Part shown: one piece after another, positions 8,594-18,074 of the stretch
Layout of the letters: every line of letters begins with the position of its first letter
Numbering within the stretch: the first letter of the stretch is position 1
Source of the DNA: Natrarchaeobius chitinivorans
GTDB lineage: Archaea; Halobacteriota; Halobacteria; Halobacteriales; Natrialbaceae
Reading direction: 5' to 3'
Length of the DNA stretch: 64,000 nucleotides
Assembly (NCBI RefSeq): GCF_003841505.1
Contig: NZ_REGA01000002.1
Span: 62,001 to 126,000, forward strand
Notes under the pieces: model-generated
Databases searched by the model: none
What the model saw: the letters and a program-made list of their open reading frames with translations, nothing else
Told to the model about the DNA's origin: nothing
Position numbers and translations under genes: made by a program

Positions 8594-9952
8594 ATGGATC
8601 GTACGTCGGGTGAGAGGCGGCTGGCGACCGGATCGGGTACGACCCCGGACGGAGAGTCGGTCGACCTGGTCAGTCGCAGCCGTGAAGTCCCGGACGTCTC
8701 CTTCGCTGCAGTCGTCGACACCGCGACCGAGCCACGGATGATGTGGGCTGCACCGAACGGACTCGAGATCGCCGGCCGCGGGACCGCCGCCCGGTTTGTC
8801 GCGACCGGACCGGATCGGTTCGACCGAATCAGAACGCAGGCGAAGCGCGCGTTCGATACGCTCGATCACGACGGACCGGCGGTCGCCCGTCCGCGGGCGT
8901 TCGGCGGCTTCTCGTTTCACGACGGTCACGTGTCGGCCCCTCCCTGGGACGGATTCGAAGCCGCGTCGTTCGTCGTTCCGCGGACGATCGTCACGAGAGA
9001 CGAACAGGACGGGATCTGGCTGACCACCGTCTCGAGTTCCGCGGCGACGGCCGACGATCGGCTCGAGTACTGGACCGAGCGCCTCACCGAGAGTCCGGCG
9101 ATGAGTTCAAGCGGGTGTGGCCCCGGCGTCGTCTCGACGCACAGAACGACGTCACCGTCGGTGTGGGCCTCACAGATCGAACTCTCCCTCGATCGGATCG
9201 CGAACGGAAACCTCGCGAAAGTCGTCCTCGCCCAGGCACTGTCGGTCGACCTCGAGACGTCGATCGACGTCCCCGAAACGCTCGAGCGGCTCCGTCGACA
9301 GTATCCGAACTGCTATCGATTTTTAATCGGTCACGATCAGGGCGGGACGTTCTTCGGCGCACCGCCCGAACGGCTGGTGTCCAAACGCGGGCAGTCCGTC
9401 GAAACGGAAGCGCTCGCCGGATCGGCGCCGCGCGGTGAAACGCCCGAGCGAGACGACGTGTACGCCGAGCGAATGCAAGACGACGAAAAGCTTCAGCACG
9501 AACACGACCTCGTCGTTCAGGCGATTCGGGACCAACTCGAACCGTTCGCCCGAGAACTCGAGGTAACCGAGCGGACGATTCGCAAACTCGCGACGATACA
9601 GCACCTGCAGACACCGATCAGGGCAACCCTCGAGGACGACCGCCACGTACTCGAGATCGTCGAAGCGTTGCATCCAACGCCCGCGGTCGGCGGCGTTCCA
9701 CCCGACCGGGCGTGGGAGACGATCCGGGAGACCGAGACGTTCGACCGCGGCTGGTACGCCGCACCGATCGGCTGGTTCGACGGCAACGGCGACGGCGAGT
9801 TCGCGGTCGGCCTCAGGTCTGCGGTCGCAATCGACGACACCGCGACGCTGTTCGCTGGCAACGGGATCGTCGCCGACAGCGACCCGGAAGAGGAGTGGGA
9901 AGAAGTCGAACTGAAGTTCCGACCGATCCTCGACGAACTCCGAAGTCAATGA
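8594..9952 (+). CDS. menF: Isochorismate synthase MenF
   Basis: A 452-aa chorismate-binding enzyme. It converts chorismate to isochorismate, the first step of menaquinone synthesis, and menaquinone is the respiratory quinone of haloarchaea. Family features include the general-base lysine in NLAKVVLAQ (Lys209), GSAPRGETPERDD (276-288), IQHLQTPI (335-342), LHPTPAVGG (359-367) and the Mg-binding acidic segment AGNGIVADSDPEEEWEE (421-437). The N-terminal 180 residues are variable, as usual. The stop overlaps the menD start by ATGA, so the two are translationally coupled. Confidence 0.95.
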   Translation: MDRTSGERRLATGSGTTPDGESVDLVSRSREVPDVSFAAVVDTATEPRMMWAAPNGLEIAGRGTAARFVATGPDRFDRIRTQAKRAFDTLDHDGPAVARPRAFGGFSFHDGHVSAPPWDGFEAASFVVPRTIVTRDEQDGIWLTTVSSSAATADDRLEYWTERLTESPAMSSSGCGPGVVSTHRTTSPSVWASQIELSLDRIANGNLAKVVLAQALSVDLETSIDVPETLERLRRQYPNCYRFLIGHDQGGTFFGAPPERLVSKRGQSVETEALAGSAPRGETPERDDVYAERMQDDEKLQHEHDLVVQAIRDQLEPFARELEVTERTIRKLATIQHLQTPIRATLEDDRHVLEIVEALHPTPAVGGVPPDRAWETIRETETFDRGWYAAPIGWFDGNGDGEFAVGLRSAVAIDDTATLFAGNGIVADSDPEEEWEEVELKFRPILDELRSQ

Positions 9953-11751
9953 CCGCCCCGAACCGATCGACGCTGTGGGGACGGGTTCTCGTCGACGAAC
10001 TCGCGGCTGGCGGACTCGAGGCGGTCTGTATCGCGCCCGGCAGTCGGTCGACACCGCTGACAGTCGCGTTCGCCGCTCACCCCGACGTCAGGGTCTACTC
10101 GCACCTGGACGAACGATCGGCAGCCTTCTTCGCGCTCGGTCGAGCGCGACGAACGGGCGAGCCGACGGCGCTCGTCTGTACGTCCGGGACAGCGGCAGCG
10201 AACTTTCATCCAGCAGTAATCGAGGCCGATCGAGCGCGGGTGCCGTTGCTCGCGCTGACGGCGGATCGGCCGCCGGAGCTCCGGGACAGCGGGGCGAACC
10301 AGACGATCGACCAGGTAAAACTCTACGGCGACGCCGTCCGCTGGTACGCCGACCTTCCCGAACCGGAAGCCGACGAACGGAAAGTCCGTAGCCTCCGGAC
10401 GACCGCGGCCCGGGCACTTTCGGAGACGACCGGCGTCCCGCCGGGTCCGGTCCACCTCAACTGTCCGTTTCGAAAGCCGCTCGAGCCGACCGCCGACCCG
10501 GGGTCGGTACCCGACGCCTTCGCGGAGACGCTCGCCGGTTCTGGACGCGACGGTGCGTTCGTGGAAACGAGCGCCGGCAACCGACGTCCAGAGGCGGGGG
10601 ACGTTCGATCGCTCGCCGACGCCCTCGAGGCGGCCGATCGGCCGATGATCGTCGCCGGACCGGCCGATCCTCGGGATCGGATCGACCTCGACCCCCAGAC
10701 GGTGGCGGCTGTCGCCGAACGTATCGGTGCGCCGATTCTCGCGGATCCGCTCTCGAACCTGCGATTTGGTCCCCACGTCGGCGAGGCCGACGGCCGAGCG
10801 GCTGATGGGAGGATCGTCGGCGGATACGACGCGTACGTCGACCAGTTGCCCGAACCCGACGTCGTCCTCCGACTCGGCGCGTCTCCAACCTCGAAGTCAC
10901 TCCGGAAGGCACTCCGTGATGCGGACGCCCACCAGACGGTCCTCGATCCCGCCGGTGCCTGGCGCGAGGCGACGTTCACGGCAACTAAACTGCTCGCAGC
11001 GTCGCCGGGAGGGGTTTTCGATCGATTGCTCGAGGACGTCGACGAGCGGGCGGCCGACTCGACCGAAACGGGGTGGCTCACCGCGTTCGAGGAGGCGGAG
11101 AGAACCCACTGGTCCGTCCGGGAGGACGCCAGGACGGACGACGCGCTCGAGGCGGAGCCGTTCGAGGGGGCGATACTCGCGTCCGTCTTCGAGAACGCGC
11201 CGGATCCGTCGACCGTGTTCGTCTCGAACAGCATGCCGATCCGGGACGCAGACCGGTTCGCCCGCCCGCGGTCCGCGGCGCTTTCGGTGCTTGCAAACCG
11301 AGGTGCCAGTGGTATCGACGGCATCACGAGCACCGCACTCGGTGCCGGCAGCACGACCGACGACCCGCTCGTTCTCGTGACCGGAGATCTGGCGTTTTAC
11401 CACGATTCGAACGGCCTCCTCGCGATCGATCGGTGTGACGTCGACGCGACGATCGTCCTCATCGACAACGACGGCGGTGGCATCTTTCACAAACTCCCGA
11501 TCGAGTCGTTCGACCCACCGTTTACCGAACAGTTCAAAACGCCACACGGCCTCGAGTTCGACGAGTTAGCGTCGTTTTACGATCTCGCGTTCGAGCGGGT
11601 CGACCTCGTCGACTTCGCGGATGCCTATCGACGCTCGCTCGGCAGCAACGGCACGGACGTCCTCGCAGTCGAGTTCGACTCGACGCGGAGTCACCGACGA
11701 CGGGACGCGCTCGAGGAACGCGTCAGGGAGTCGGTGGATAGCGACGAATAG
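9949..11751 (+). CDS. menD: SEPHCHC synthase MenD
   Basis: A 600-aa thiamine-diphosphate enzyme joining isochorismate and 2-oxoglutarate to form SEPHCHC. The N-terminal Pyr domain shows APGSRSTPLT and the glutamate-bearing loop LVCTSGTAAANFHPAVIEA. The C-terminal PP domain carries the ThDP/Mg motif LVTGDLAFYHDSNGLL and, about 28 residues later, IVLIDNDGGGIF. The ATG at 9949 overlaps the menF stop; longer frames only run back through menF. The next steps (menC, menB) are not in this window. Confidence 0.95.
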   Translation: MTAPNRSTLWGRVLVDELAAGGLEAVCIAPGSRSTPLTVAFAAHPDVRVYSHLDERSAAFFALGRARRTGEPTALVCTSGTAAANFHPAVIEADRARVPLLALTADRPPELRDSGANQTIDQVKLYGDAVRWYADLPEPEADERKVRSLRTTAARALSETTGVPPGPVHLNCPFRKPLEPTADPGSVPDAFAETLAGSGRDGAFVETSAGNRRPEAGDVRSLADALEAADRPMIVAGPADPRDRIDLDPQTVAAVAERIGAPILADPLSNLRFGPHVGEADGRAADGRIVGGYDAYVDQLPEPDVVLRLGASPTSKSLRKALRDADAHQTVLDPAGAWREATFTATKLLAASPGGVFDRLLEDVDERAADSTETGWLTAFEEAERTHWSVREDARTDDALEAEPFEGAILASVFENAPDPSTVFVSNSMPIRDADRFARPRSAALSVLANRGASGIDGITSTALGAGSTTDDPLVLVTGDLAFYHDSNGLLAIDRCDVDATIVLIDNDGGGIFHKLPIESFDPPFTEQFKTPHGLEFDELASFYDLAFERVDLVDFADAYRRSLGSNGTDVLAVEFDSTRSHRRRDALEERVRESVDSDE

Positions 11752-11796
11752 AGCGGTTTATCGGTCTCTCCAGGTCGACCACAGCACAGGGCCCAC

Positions 11797-11844
11797 ACAA
11801 TCCCGGCCGCAGAGCCCACCACAATCACGGCCGCAGAGCCCACC
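11797..11844. repeat. Two tandem 24-bp repeats
   Basis: Two adjacent 24-bp units (11797-11820 and 11821-11844) differ at one base. The second unit encodes the last codons and stop of the J-domain gene, so the duplication extends past its 3' end into the gap after menD. Confidence 0.75.
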
Positions 11845-12793
11845 ACACCAGTACAGCGTAGCAAAGCGGAATCCAGACGAGCCCTATCGAAACCAATCCG
11901 CGAACAGAGAACGGGTCGATCGGCGAGAGTCGGGTGAGTCCGACCGGAAACACCACTCCCCACCAGCCGAAGATACCGATCGCGATCCGGGGCATCGTCA
12001 GGAGGTAGGCGACGACACCGAGCGTACAGCCGATCAGAACGAGGTTGAAAACCGCCGAGAAAAGCGGCGTCACGCTCGCGTAAACGAACACCGGATAGAG
12101 TAGCCACACGCAAGCGAGCGCCACCGCCGTCGAGTATCTGACCGACCGGCCGTCCCACTCGAGGTCGACGTCACCGTCCCAGTCGTGAACTGCGTATCGA
12201 AACTCCTCGTCTCCGTCGTCGTCGATCCCGCTCGTCTCCGTTCGACCGGCGGTTGCTCGAGTCGTCGTCGTGGTCCGTGTCGTGTTCGTCCGTCCGCGTT
12301 CGTTCCCGGTTCGGCCGGTTCCGCTCGTCCACCCCGCCGACCAGTCGGCGGTCGCTCGCTGGCGACGGTACCGGTTGCGGGCGTGGTGGCTCCGTCCGTT
12401 CTCGTCACTCTCGCTGTGACTTCGCTCCCGGCCGCTTCGGCCGGCCGTGCGTCGTCCAGCATTCGTCGACTGGGATTCGAACCCGACGCCGGTCGACCGC
12501 CGGCGGTCCCGGTGGGACGATCCCCCGGCGTCGTTCGATCCCGTTCCCGGTTCGCTGGCGTGATCGGCGAGTCGGACGTAGGCGTCGTGACCGAGCCGAT
12601 CGTAGCGGGCGCGTTCCGTCCCATCCGTCAGGACCGACTCCGCGGTCGAAACCCGCTGGAACTGGTCGACTGCGTCGGGATCGTCGTTGTGATCGGGATG
12701 GGTCTCGAGGACGCGCTCGCGATACGCTTCCCGGATCTCGTCGCGACTCGCGTCGGGGTCGACCTCGAGTACGTCGTAGTAGGTTTCCCCCAT
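11825..12793 (-). CDS. Membrane-anchored J-domain (DnaJ-like) protein
   Basis: A 322-aa protein. Residues 1-70 are a J domain (YYDVLEVDPDASRDEIREAYRERVLETHPDHND, with the essential HPD). It would stimulate an Hsp70 (DnaK) ATPase. There is no Gly/Phe or zinc-finger region, so this is not DnaJ itself. A low-complexity Arg/Ser/Thr-rich linker (about 75-205) leads to a C-terminal group of four or so TM helices, placing the co-chaperone at the membrane. A TATA-like ACTATACAT about 35 bp upstream suggests a near-leaderless transcript. It converges on menD. Confidence 0.85.
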   Translation of the reverse strand: MGETYYDVLEVDPDASRDEIREAYRERVLETHPDHNDDPDAVDQFQRVSTAESVLTDGTERARYDRLGHDAYVRLADHASEPGTGSNDAGGSSHRDRRRSTGVGFESQSTNAGRRTAGRSGRERSHSESDENGRSHHARNRYRRQRATADWSAGWTSGTGRTGNERGRTNTTRTTTTTRATAGRTETSGIDDDGDEEFRYAVHDWDGDVDLEWDGRSVRYSTAVALACVWLLYPVFVYASVTPLFSAVFNLVLIGCTLGVVAYLLTMPRIAIGIFGWWGVVFPVGLTRLSPIDPFSVRGLVSIGLVWIPLCYAVLVWWALRP

Positions 12794-12859
12794 CCGACGA
12801 CGACTCGAGTCCCGAACATCAAAAATGTATAGTAAACATCACAACTGGTTTCCCCCATC

Positions 12860-13020
12860 ACACAGTCCACCGTTTTCGCTCGTTGCACTCGCTCACGGGT
12901 CGTTCCTCGCCGCTCGCTGTTCCGCGGTTCTCGCTCCCTGTGGTCGCCGCTCGCTGTTCCGCGGTTCTCGCTCGTTTCACTCGCTCCGAACCGCGTACGC
13001 TCCAAACCGCGCGCTATCCA
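12860..13020. repeat. REP-like low-complexity repeats
   Basis: Recurring words CGCTCGCTGTTCCGCGG, GGTTCTCGCTC and CACTCGCTC(A/C) occur in degenerate tandem, ending in CGAACCGCGTACGCTCCAAACCGCG. The same words form a regular 57-bp tandem at 63,520. No gene is supported between 12,794 and 13,163. Confidence 0.7.
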
Positions 13021-13163
13021 TACTCGAGGCGACCGTCGATCCGCCGAAATCGGTTCGGGAAGAACTGTCGGAGGCGTGTGGGCCGCAGCGTTACGGCGGA
13101 CAGCCGTCCCGTCGACGGCCGACAGTACTGTCGTTTCGATGACCGTCGCGAAAATCAGCGCCG

Positions 13164-13895
13164 CTAGATCACTTCGTCGAAGTCGTGGTGGCCGTGGATG
13201 TCGACGCCTTCGTCGGTGATCTCACAGAGGAAGACCCCGTTTCCGGAGCCGGTGTCTCGCTCCGCGGCGGATTTGATGCCGCGGGCGGCGATAGTCGTCG
13301 CCTCGTCGTTCGAGAGGTCGTCTTCGTAGGCCTGCTCTAAGTGACCGTAGGCGAGTTGCATTCCGCTGCCGGTGACGGTGTAGTCGTCTTCCATGACGCC
13401 GCCGGCCGGGTCGATACTGTAGACGTGGCTTCCCTCCTCGTCGACGCCGCCGAGGATCGGGTGGATTGCGAAGAACGGACCGCCGCGGGCGAAGTTCCCG
13501 GCGAGCGTCGCGAGCGCGTCGATGCTCATGTCCTCTCCGCGACGCGCCTCGTAGAGGTTGACCTCCGCGCGCAGACTCGAGATGAACGACTGGGCTCCGC
13601 CGACGCTCCCGACCATCGTCAGCGCCCCGGTCGGGTGGATCTGTTCGACCTTCTGAACGTTCTTGTTCGAGACGAACCGGCCGCCGAGGCTCGCTCGCAT
13701 GTCCGTCGCGATGACGACGCCGTCGGCGGTCGTGATGCCGATCGTCGTCGTTCCGGTCTTGTTGACGGTATCGAGGTCCGCGCGCGTCAGTTCGTTTTGC
13801 GGCATCGACCCGACTTCCGGCTCGTACGGGTTCGGATCGTTGCGCAACTGATCAATCGTTCGGGAGAACTCCGACTCGTGTGTGGGCGTTCGCAT
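13164..13895 (-). CDS. psmB: Proteasome subunit beta
   Basis: A 243-aa N-terminal nucleophile hydrolase of the 20S core. The first 48 residues are a propeptide; cleavage between Gly48 and Thr49 (VNKTG|TTTIGI) frees the catalytic threonine. Family features are DGVVIATDMRASLGGRFVSNKNVQKVEQI, the lysine in that segment and the C-terminal GSGMQLAYGHLE region. The ATG at 13895 lies about 29 bp below a perfect TATA box (CTTTTATA on the minus strand), so the mRNA is leaderless. A frame starting at 14,015 would begin upstream of that promoter and is rejected. Confidence 0.95.
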   Translation of the reverse strand: MRTPTHESEFSRTIDQLRNDPNPYEPEVGSMPQNELTRADLDTVNKTGTTTIGITTADGVVIATDMRASLGGRFVSNKNVQKVEQIHPTGALTMVGSVGGAQSFISSLRAEVNLYEARRGEDMSIDALATLAGNFARGGPFFAIHPILGGVDEEGSHVYSIDPAGGVMEDDYTVTGSGMQLAYGHLEQAYEDDLSNDEATTIAARGIKSAAERDTGSGNGVFLCEITDEGVDIHGHHDFDEVI

Positions 13896-13919
13896 TGACA
13901 GACCCTTACGGCCGGAACG

Positions 13920-13928
13920 GTATAAAAG
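13920..13928 (-). promoter_or_regulatory. TATA box of psmB
   Basis: CTTTTATAC on the minus strand, centred about 29 bp upstream of the psmB ATG, sets the start codon at the transcript 5' end. Confidence 0.7.
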
Positions 13929-14011
13929 ATCGGCGTTCACATCGGTCGTTTCCGCTTCGTCGCCGACCGACACCGTGAGGTGCTCGAGGGAGTCGATTCC
14001 GACGGCGGCCC

Positions 14012-15028
14012 TCACTTCATACTCGAGAACTTCTGGTAGGCCGATTTGGCGATCGACATTTCGAGGCCCGACGATTCGACCACGTAGTACGGGCGCAACT
14101 CGCCGTTGAACTTCCCTTTGTACTCACAGAGGCGTTCGGTGTTCGCGCCGACGAGATCGTAGCCGGTCACCGACTCGAGGTCGGGATCGGTGACGATGTC
14201 CTCGAGGATACGTCGGTGTAAGAGATTGTTCACGCTGACGTGATCGTAGGACGCGGTAACGCCGCCTTGCCAGTAGTAGGCCAGATCCGGCGCGTAGAGC
14301 GTGATGATCCCACTCTGGTACGTACCGTCTGGCGCGCGAGCCACGTACACCCGCCACTGGTCGTCCTCGAGCGTCGAGAGGAGATCACGAAGGAACGGTC
14401 TGGACATCGGCGCGGTGTCGTCGTACTCGGCGTACTGGTCGACCACGTCGTCGTAGACCCGAAGGGCTGCGTCGATCCCCTCCGTTTCGATCGAGAGATC
14501 GACCTCGTCGTACCGTCGCATCTCGTTTCGCAGGCTCTTGCTGAAGCCGGCCATAGCGTCTTCGTCGTCGTCACAGCCCTCGAGGTCCACCACGTACGTG
14601 AACCTGGGTTCGACCGTGAGGTCGTTCCAGGCGAACGGGCGAGGATCGGTATACTCGAGCGAACAGGTCGTCCGAAAGAGCGTCGATCGGCTGGCTACCT
14701 CGAGGTCGTCGACGACGGCGGAGACGAGTTCGGTGTTGATTCGTTCGGCCTTGCGCGGTTTCGGACTGTTGGGGTCGAGTACCGGCCCGAGTCGCGGCAC
14801 CCCGAGTGAAACCGGCGGAGAAAACGCCGTCTTCCCGATCGATCGCTCGCCGACGAAGACGGGCAGCAACCCGACGGACTGTTGACCCTTGTACGCTCCG
14901 TACAGTCGGAGCGTCGCGTCGGTGTGATCGTCGAGAACGGAGAGGGCATCCGGATCGTGAAAGACCTCGTGACCGGTCGACGGGAGCGCCTCGCGCCAGT
15001 CCTCGAGGTCGATTCGTTTGACGTCCAT
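14012..15028 (-). CDS. FemAB/GNAT-like acyltransferase
   Basis: A 338-aa protein of the FemAB/BioF2-like GNAT group. Recognisable parts are HDPDALSVLDDH near the N-terminus, SKSLRNEMRRYDE mid-protein and the C-terminal ITLYAPDLAYYWQGG ... NNLLHRRILED ... YDLVGANTERLCEYKGKFNGE, which is the usual FemAB acceptor/acyl-binding half. In haloarchaea such proteins occur in extracellular polysaccharide or glycoprotein clusters, and the neighbours here fit that. The acyl donor and acceptor are unknown. The ATG at 15028 (MDVKRIDLEDW) starts the domain; the longer frame adds non-conserved residues. Confidence 0.75.
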   Translation of the reverse strand: MDVKRIDLEDWREALPSTGHEVFHDPDALSVLDDHTDATLRLYGAYKGQQSVGLLPVFVGERSIGKTAFSPPVSLGVPRLGPVLDPNSPKPRKAERINTELVSAVVDDLEVASRSTLFRTTCSLEYTDPRPFAWNDLTVEPRFTYVVDLEGCDDDEDAMAGFSKSLRNEMRRYDEVDLSIETEGIDAALRVYDDVVDQYAEYDDTAPMSRPFLRDLLSTLEDDQWRVYVARAPDGTYQSGIITLYAPDLAYYWQGGVTASYDHVSVNNLLHRRILEDIVTDPDLESVTGYDLVGANTERLCEYKGKFNGELRPYYVVESSGLEMSIAKSAYQKFSSMK

Positions 15029-15121
15029 GCTATGCCGGCGTTCGGCCAGGATCGACCTTGTTATCCACACAGTAACTGCCCGAAGAGTATCATGGAATCA
15101 CGTACGGAACCCGGGGCTGGG

Positions 15122-16393
15122 TCAGTCTCGAGCGAGTCGGTAAGATTGTGCCGCGTTCGACTCGCATCGAGCGAGGAGATACTCGGAGAGCGCGTAGGCC
15201 ATCCAGGCCTGACACCACCGCATCAGCGTCACCCGCTTGGTGTGGTGTCTGAACTTCCGGTAGTAGAACTGTCCTTCTTCGACCTGCAGATTTGCGAGTA
15301 CCCAGCGGAGAATTCGGTCGGCAGTCTCGAGGTCCCCTTCTCGGGTAAATACGAGCAGTCCCTGTGTGCTCGCGTGGATGTCACGTGGGTATGCGTTTTC
15401 TTCGTCGAAGTTCGGCGCACCGTCGAGTTCGAACAGCTCGGTCCGGTAGAACTCGAGGGCCGACGTAAGCGTTTCGTCGTACCTATTTTCGTCGACGACG
15501 TCCCGATAGCGCTGGAAGGACTCGATGACGAACCCGTTGTGATGACTGTCCATCGAGAGGTGTGAAGCCGAGGCCGGGAGCCGATACGGCCAGCCGCCGA
15601 CGTCGGTCTGGTTGGCTGCGACGTGATCCAGGATCTTCGTCGCACGGTCCCGAAACTCCTCCTCCCCGGTGTGCTCGTAGAGGTCGACGAACATACCGGC
15701 ACCGAGTGCGGCGGCGTTTATAGTGTACGAGTCGTCGGGATGGTTCAGGTGATAATCGATCTTCGCACCTTCGGGAACCTCCCGGTAGTCCAGATCCTCG
15801 ATCACGAACGAGGAAGCAGTCTCGGCAATTTCCGCGTACTCTGGATCGAGATCGGCGTTCTGCAAGAGCGCCCTGACCGCGTAGGTCGTCGAGACGACGT
15901 CGGGATCGCTCGGCACGCCTTTCGTGTGGAGGTGCTGGATCTGATGGCGGTGACCGCCACAGAACCCGCTGTAGCCCGTTATTCGTTCGTCGATCAGCCA
16001 CTCTGCGAGTCGATTGGCCTCACCGATCGGGTCGAACGCGACGTCACCGTCGACGCCTCCCGCGGTTAGCAGCTCGTGATAGTTGCGGTTCGCCATCGCA
16101 AACAGCGCCGCCCCCTTGTAATTTCGCCGCTGCTCGACTCGAAACAGCGGCCTGACGTCGACCGGTGCCCGTTTGACGACCTCCTGTACGGCGAGATTGA
16201 CTATCCTGTGTTCGAACGGCAGCGACTGCAAGACCTGGCTGCTCATTCCGTCTCCGTAATCCGGGCCGATATAGTCGCGCCGGCGTGCGTACGCGAGCGT
16301 CGAATCGAGAACGGAGACGTACGAGTCGATCGATGGATTGCGTGTTCTCCTCTCGTCTCTCTCGTCCGCTACCGTCGCTACGTTTGGCTGCAT
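15122..16393 (-). CDS. Six-hairpin (alpha/alpha toroid)-type protein of a polysaccharide cluster
   Basis: A 423-aa soluble protein built of repeating helical hairpins with conserved aromatic and histidine residues: YSGFCGGHRHQIQHLH, VGGWPYRLP, SMDSHHNGFVIESFQRY and FYYRKFRHHTKRVTLMRWCQAWMAYALSEYL. This pattern matches alpha/alpha-toroid glycoside hydrolases, lyases and related proteins. No signal peptide is visible, so it would act inside the cell or on lipid-linked sugar. CATATAATAATG about 30 bp upstream makes a leaderless transcript likely. It is divergent from the DUF354 gene. The activity is an inference. Confidence 0.6.
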   Translation of the reverse strand: MQPNVATVADERDERRTRNPSIDSYVSVLDSTLAYARRRDYIGPDYGDGMSSQVLQSLPFEHRIVNLAVQEVVKRAPVDVRPLFRVEQRRNYKGAALFAMANRNYHELLTAGGVDGDVAFDPIGEANRLAEWLIDERITGYSGFCGGHRHQIQHLHTKGVPSDPDVVSTTYAVRALLQNADLDPEYAEIAETASSFVIEDLDYREVPEGAKIDYHLNHPDDSYTINAAALGAGMFVDLYEHTGEEEFRDRATKILDHVAANQTDVGGWPYRLPASASHLSMDSHHNGFVIESFQRYRDVVDENRYDETLTSALEFYRTELFELDGAPNFDEENAYPRDIHASTQGLLVFTREGDLETADRILRWVLANLQVEEGQFYYRKFRHHTKRVTLMRWCQAWMAYALSEYLLARCESNAAQSYRLARD

Positions 16394-16593
16394 CTACGGA
16401 TAGCTGGGAACATATCCACATTATTATATGCCCGCTACTCCCGTCTCGAGACCGCTTACACGACCGTATTCGGATTCGAAGCCGCGTTACTCCCGAACTG
16501 ATGGGTATCCGGAAAACCGTTTTGCGAGGTATGTCCTAGATAACAAACCACGTCGGCCTCCCACCGTTCGGACAGGATACAGTGGCCTCCAGC

Positions 16594-17712
16594 ATGAAAT
16601 ACCTGTTTTTCACAAACACGCCAGCACACGTCCACCTGTACAAACACGCGGTTCGAACGCTCCGTGAGCGGGGCCACGACGTTCTGGTCCTGGCTCGCGA
16701 TTACACCTGTACCGTCGATCTGCTCGAGTGGTACGAGCTACCGTACGAGGTGTACGGAAGCTGTGGAACGACGAAGGGATCGTTGTTGAGCCGTCTGCCG
16801 GCACACTACGCCCGCGCGATCCGACTGGCGCTTCGGTTCGATCCCGACCTCGTTTTCGGGATGGGCGGGTACGCGGCTCACACCGGTGCGGTCATCGGCG
16901 CGCCGACGGTCTTGCTTATCGACTCCGAGCCGGCGTCGTTCGATCACACGATTTCGACGCCGTTCGCCCGTGCGATCATCACGCCGAATACGTTCCGGAA
17001 GGACCTCGGAGAGAAACACTACGTATTTTCGGGTTTCAAGGAGTGTGCGTACCTCCACCCGGAGATATACGAACCGGATCCGACGATCAGGGATCGCCTC
17101 GGCGTCGGTCCAGACGAACCCTACGCCATCCTCCGTTTGAACGCCTTTGGCTCCCAACACGACGTCGGAAAGAAAGGGATTACCGGCAGTGCGCGGCGAC
17201 ACATCGCCGACCACCTCGACGAGGAGGCGACGGTTCTCGTCTCCGACGAGGGCGACGATACCGACCTCGAGAACATCTCTGCACGCCAGTTCGATCTTCA
17301 CCCAGCCCTGATGCACGATGCGCTGGCCGAGGCCGAGTTGCTCGTCGCCGACACGCAGACGATGGTCACCGAGGCTGCCCTTCTGGGAACGCCGGCGATC
17401 CGATCGAACTCGTTCGTCGGTGACGACGACATGGGGAACTTCGTCGAACTCGAGAACCAGGGATTGATCCACAACGTCGGCTCAGTCGACGAAATCGTCG
17501 ATCAGGCGATGGGCGTCCTCGCGTCCGACGGCATCGACGAAACGTGGCAACGACGGCGCGACGAGTTCCTCTCTGACAAGGCGAACCTCACGGAGATTAT
17601 CGTCGACGTCGCGACGGCCAACGGTCGCGTCGACGAACTCGAGTCGGTTCGCCAGTTCGATGGAGCGCTCGCGTCGGAACCGTCCGCAGCGGTTGGTGTC
17701 GGCAGCGACTGA
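16594..17712 (+). CDS. DUF354 family GT-B glycosyltransferase-like protein
   Basis: A 372-aa protein from MKYLFFTNTPAHVHLYKHAVRTL. That Rossmann start, with HVHLYK and then RERGHDVLVLARDY, followed by PDLVFGMGGYAAHTGAVIGAPTVLLIDSE, is the DUF354 GT-B fold related to UDP-GlcNAc 2-epimerases and MurG-like enzymes. The C-terminal half has LLVADTQTMVTEAALLGTPAIRSNSFVG, the usual nucleotide-sugar binding Glu loop. A GTG four codons upstream is an alternative start. It probably acts in surface polysaccharide or N-glycan synthesis with the neighbouring genes. Confidence 0.8.
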   Translation: MKYLFFTNTPAHVHLYKHAVRTLRERGHDVLVLARDYTCTVDLLEWYELPYEVYGSCGTTKGSLLSRLPAHYARAIRLALRFDPDLVFGMGGYAAHTGAVIGAPTVLLIDSEPASFDHTISTPFARAIITPNTFRKDLGEKHYVFSGFKECAYLHPEIYEPDPTIRDRLGVGPDEPYAILRLNAFGSQHDVGKKGITGSARRHIADHLDEEATVLVSDEGDDTDLENISARQFDLHPALMHDALAEAELLVADTQTMVTEAALLGTPAIRSNSFVGDDDMGNFVELENQGLIHNVGSVDEIVDQAMGVLASDGIDETWQRRRDEFLSDKANLTEIIVDVATANGRVDELESVRQFDGALASEPSAAVGVGSD

Positions 17713-17862
17713 CACGGATCGCTACACCGATTTGCCGGTGCAACCGCAGACGGGGTCGGGATTACACTGAGAATTCGTTCCAGTACGACGTATGATACTG
17801 CTCGTCGTCCCGGTGGTCCGGTAAGATCGGGGATGGGGTGTGGTGGACCTCCCGACCTTCTC

Positions 17863-17944
17863 TCATACGGTTTACTGTACGTCAGCACCGAAGACCGGGA
17901 GCCGTCCTGCAGCCGCTCCGGTACAGTTACAGCAATCCGTATCA
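17863..17944. repeat. 86-bp two-tier palindrome, copy 4
   Basis: 82 bp long, with outer arms TCATACGGTTTACTGTA and TTACAGCAATCCGTATCA. The inner arms differ from the consensus (ACCGGGAGC and GCTCCGGT) but still pair. It lies between the convergent 3' ends of the DUF354 gene and the PGF-CTERM protein gene. Confidence 0.8.
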
Positions 17945-18074
17945 GAGATGTCGACGAGTTCTCTCGAGCCGTTTGCCGCTGGAATCGACCGCGTCGGCGC
18001 AGTACTCGTCGACGGTACGTTTCCCACTCCCGAAAGAACGAGCGATCTTCGACCGATCCGTTCGACCGAGACGC

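Noticed and set aside
12860-13020. Possible CRISPR array
   Set aside because: Repeated words are degenerate and contiguous, without uniform repeats and unique spacers; no cas genes are in the window.
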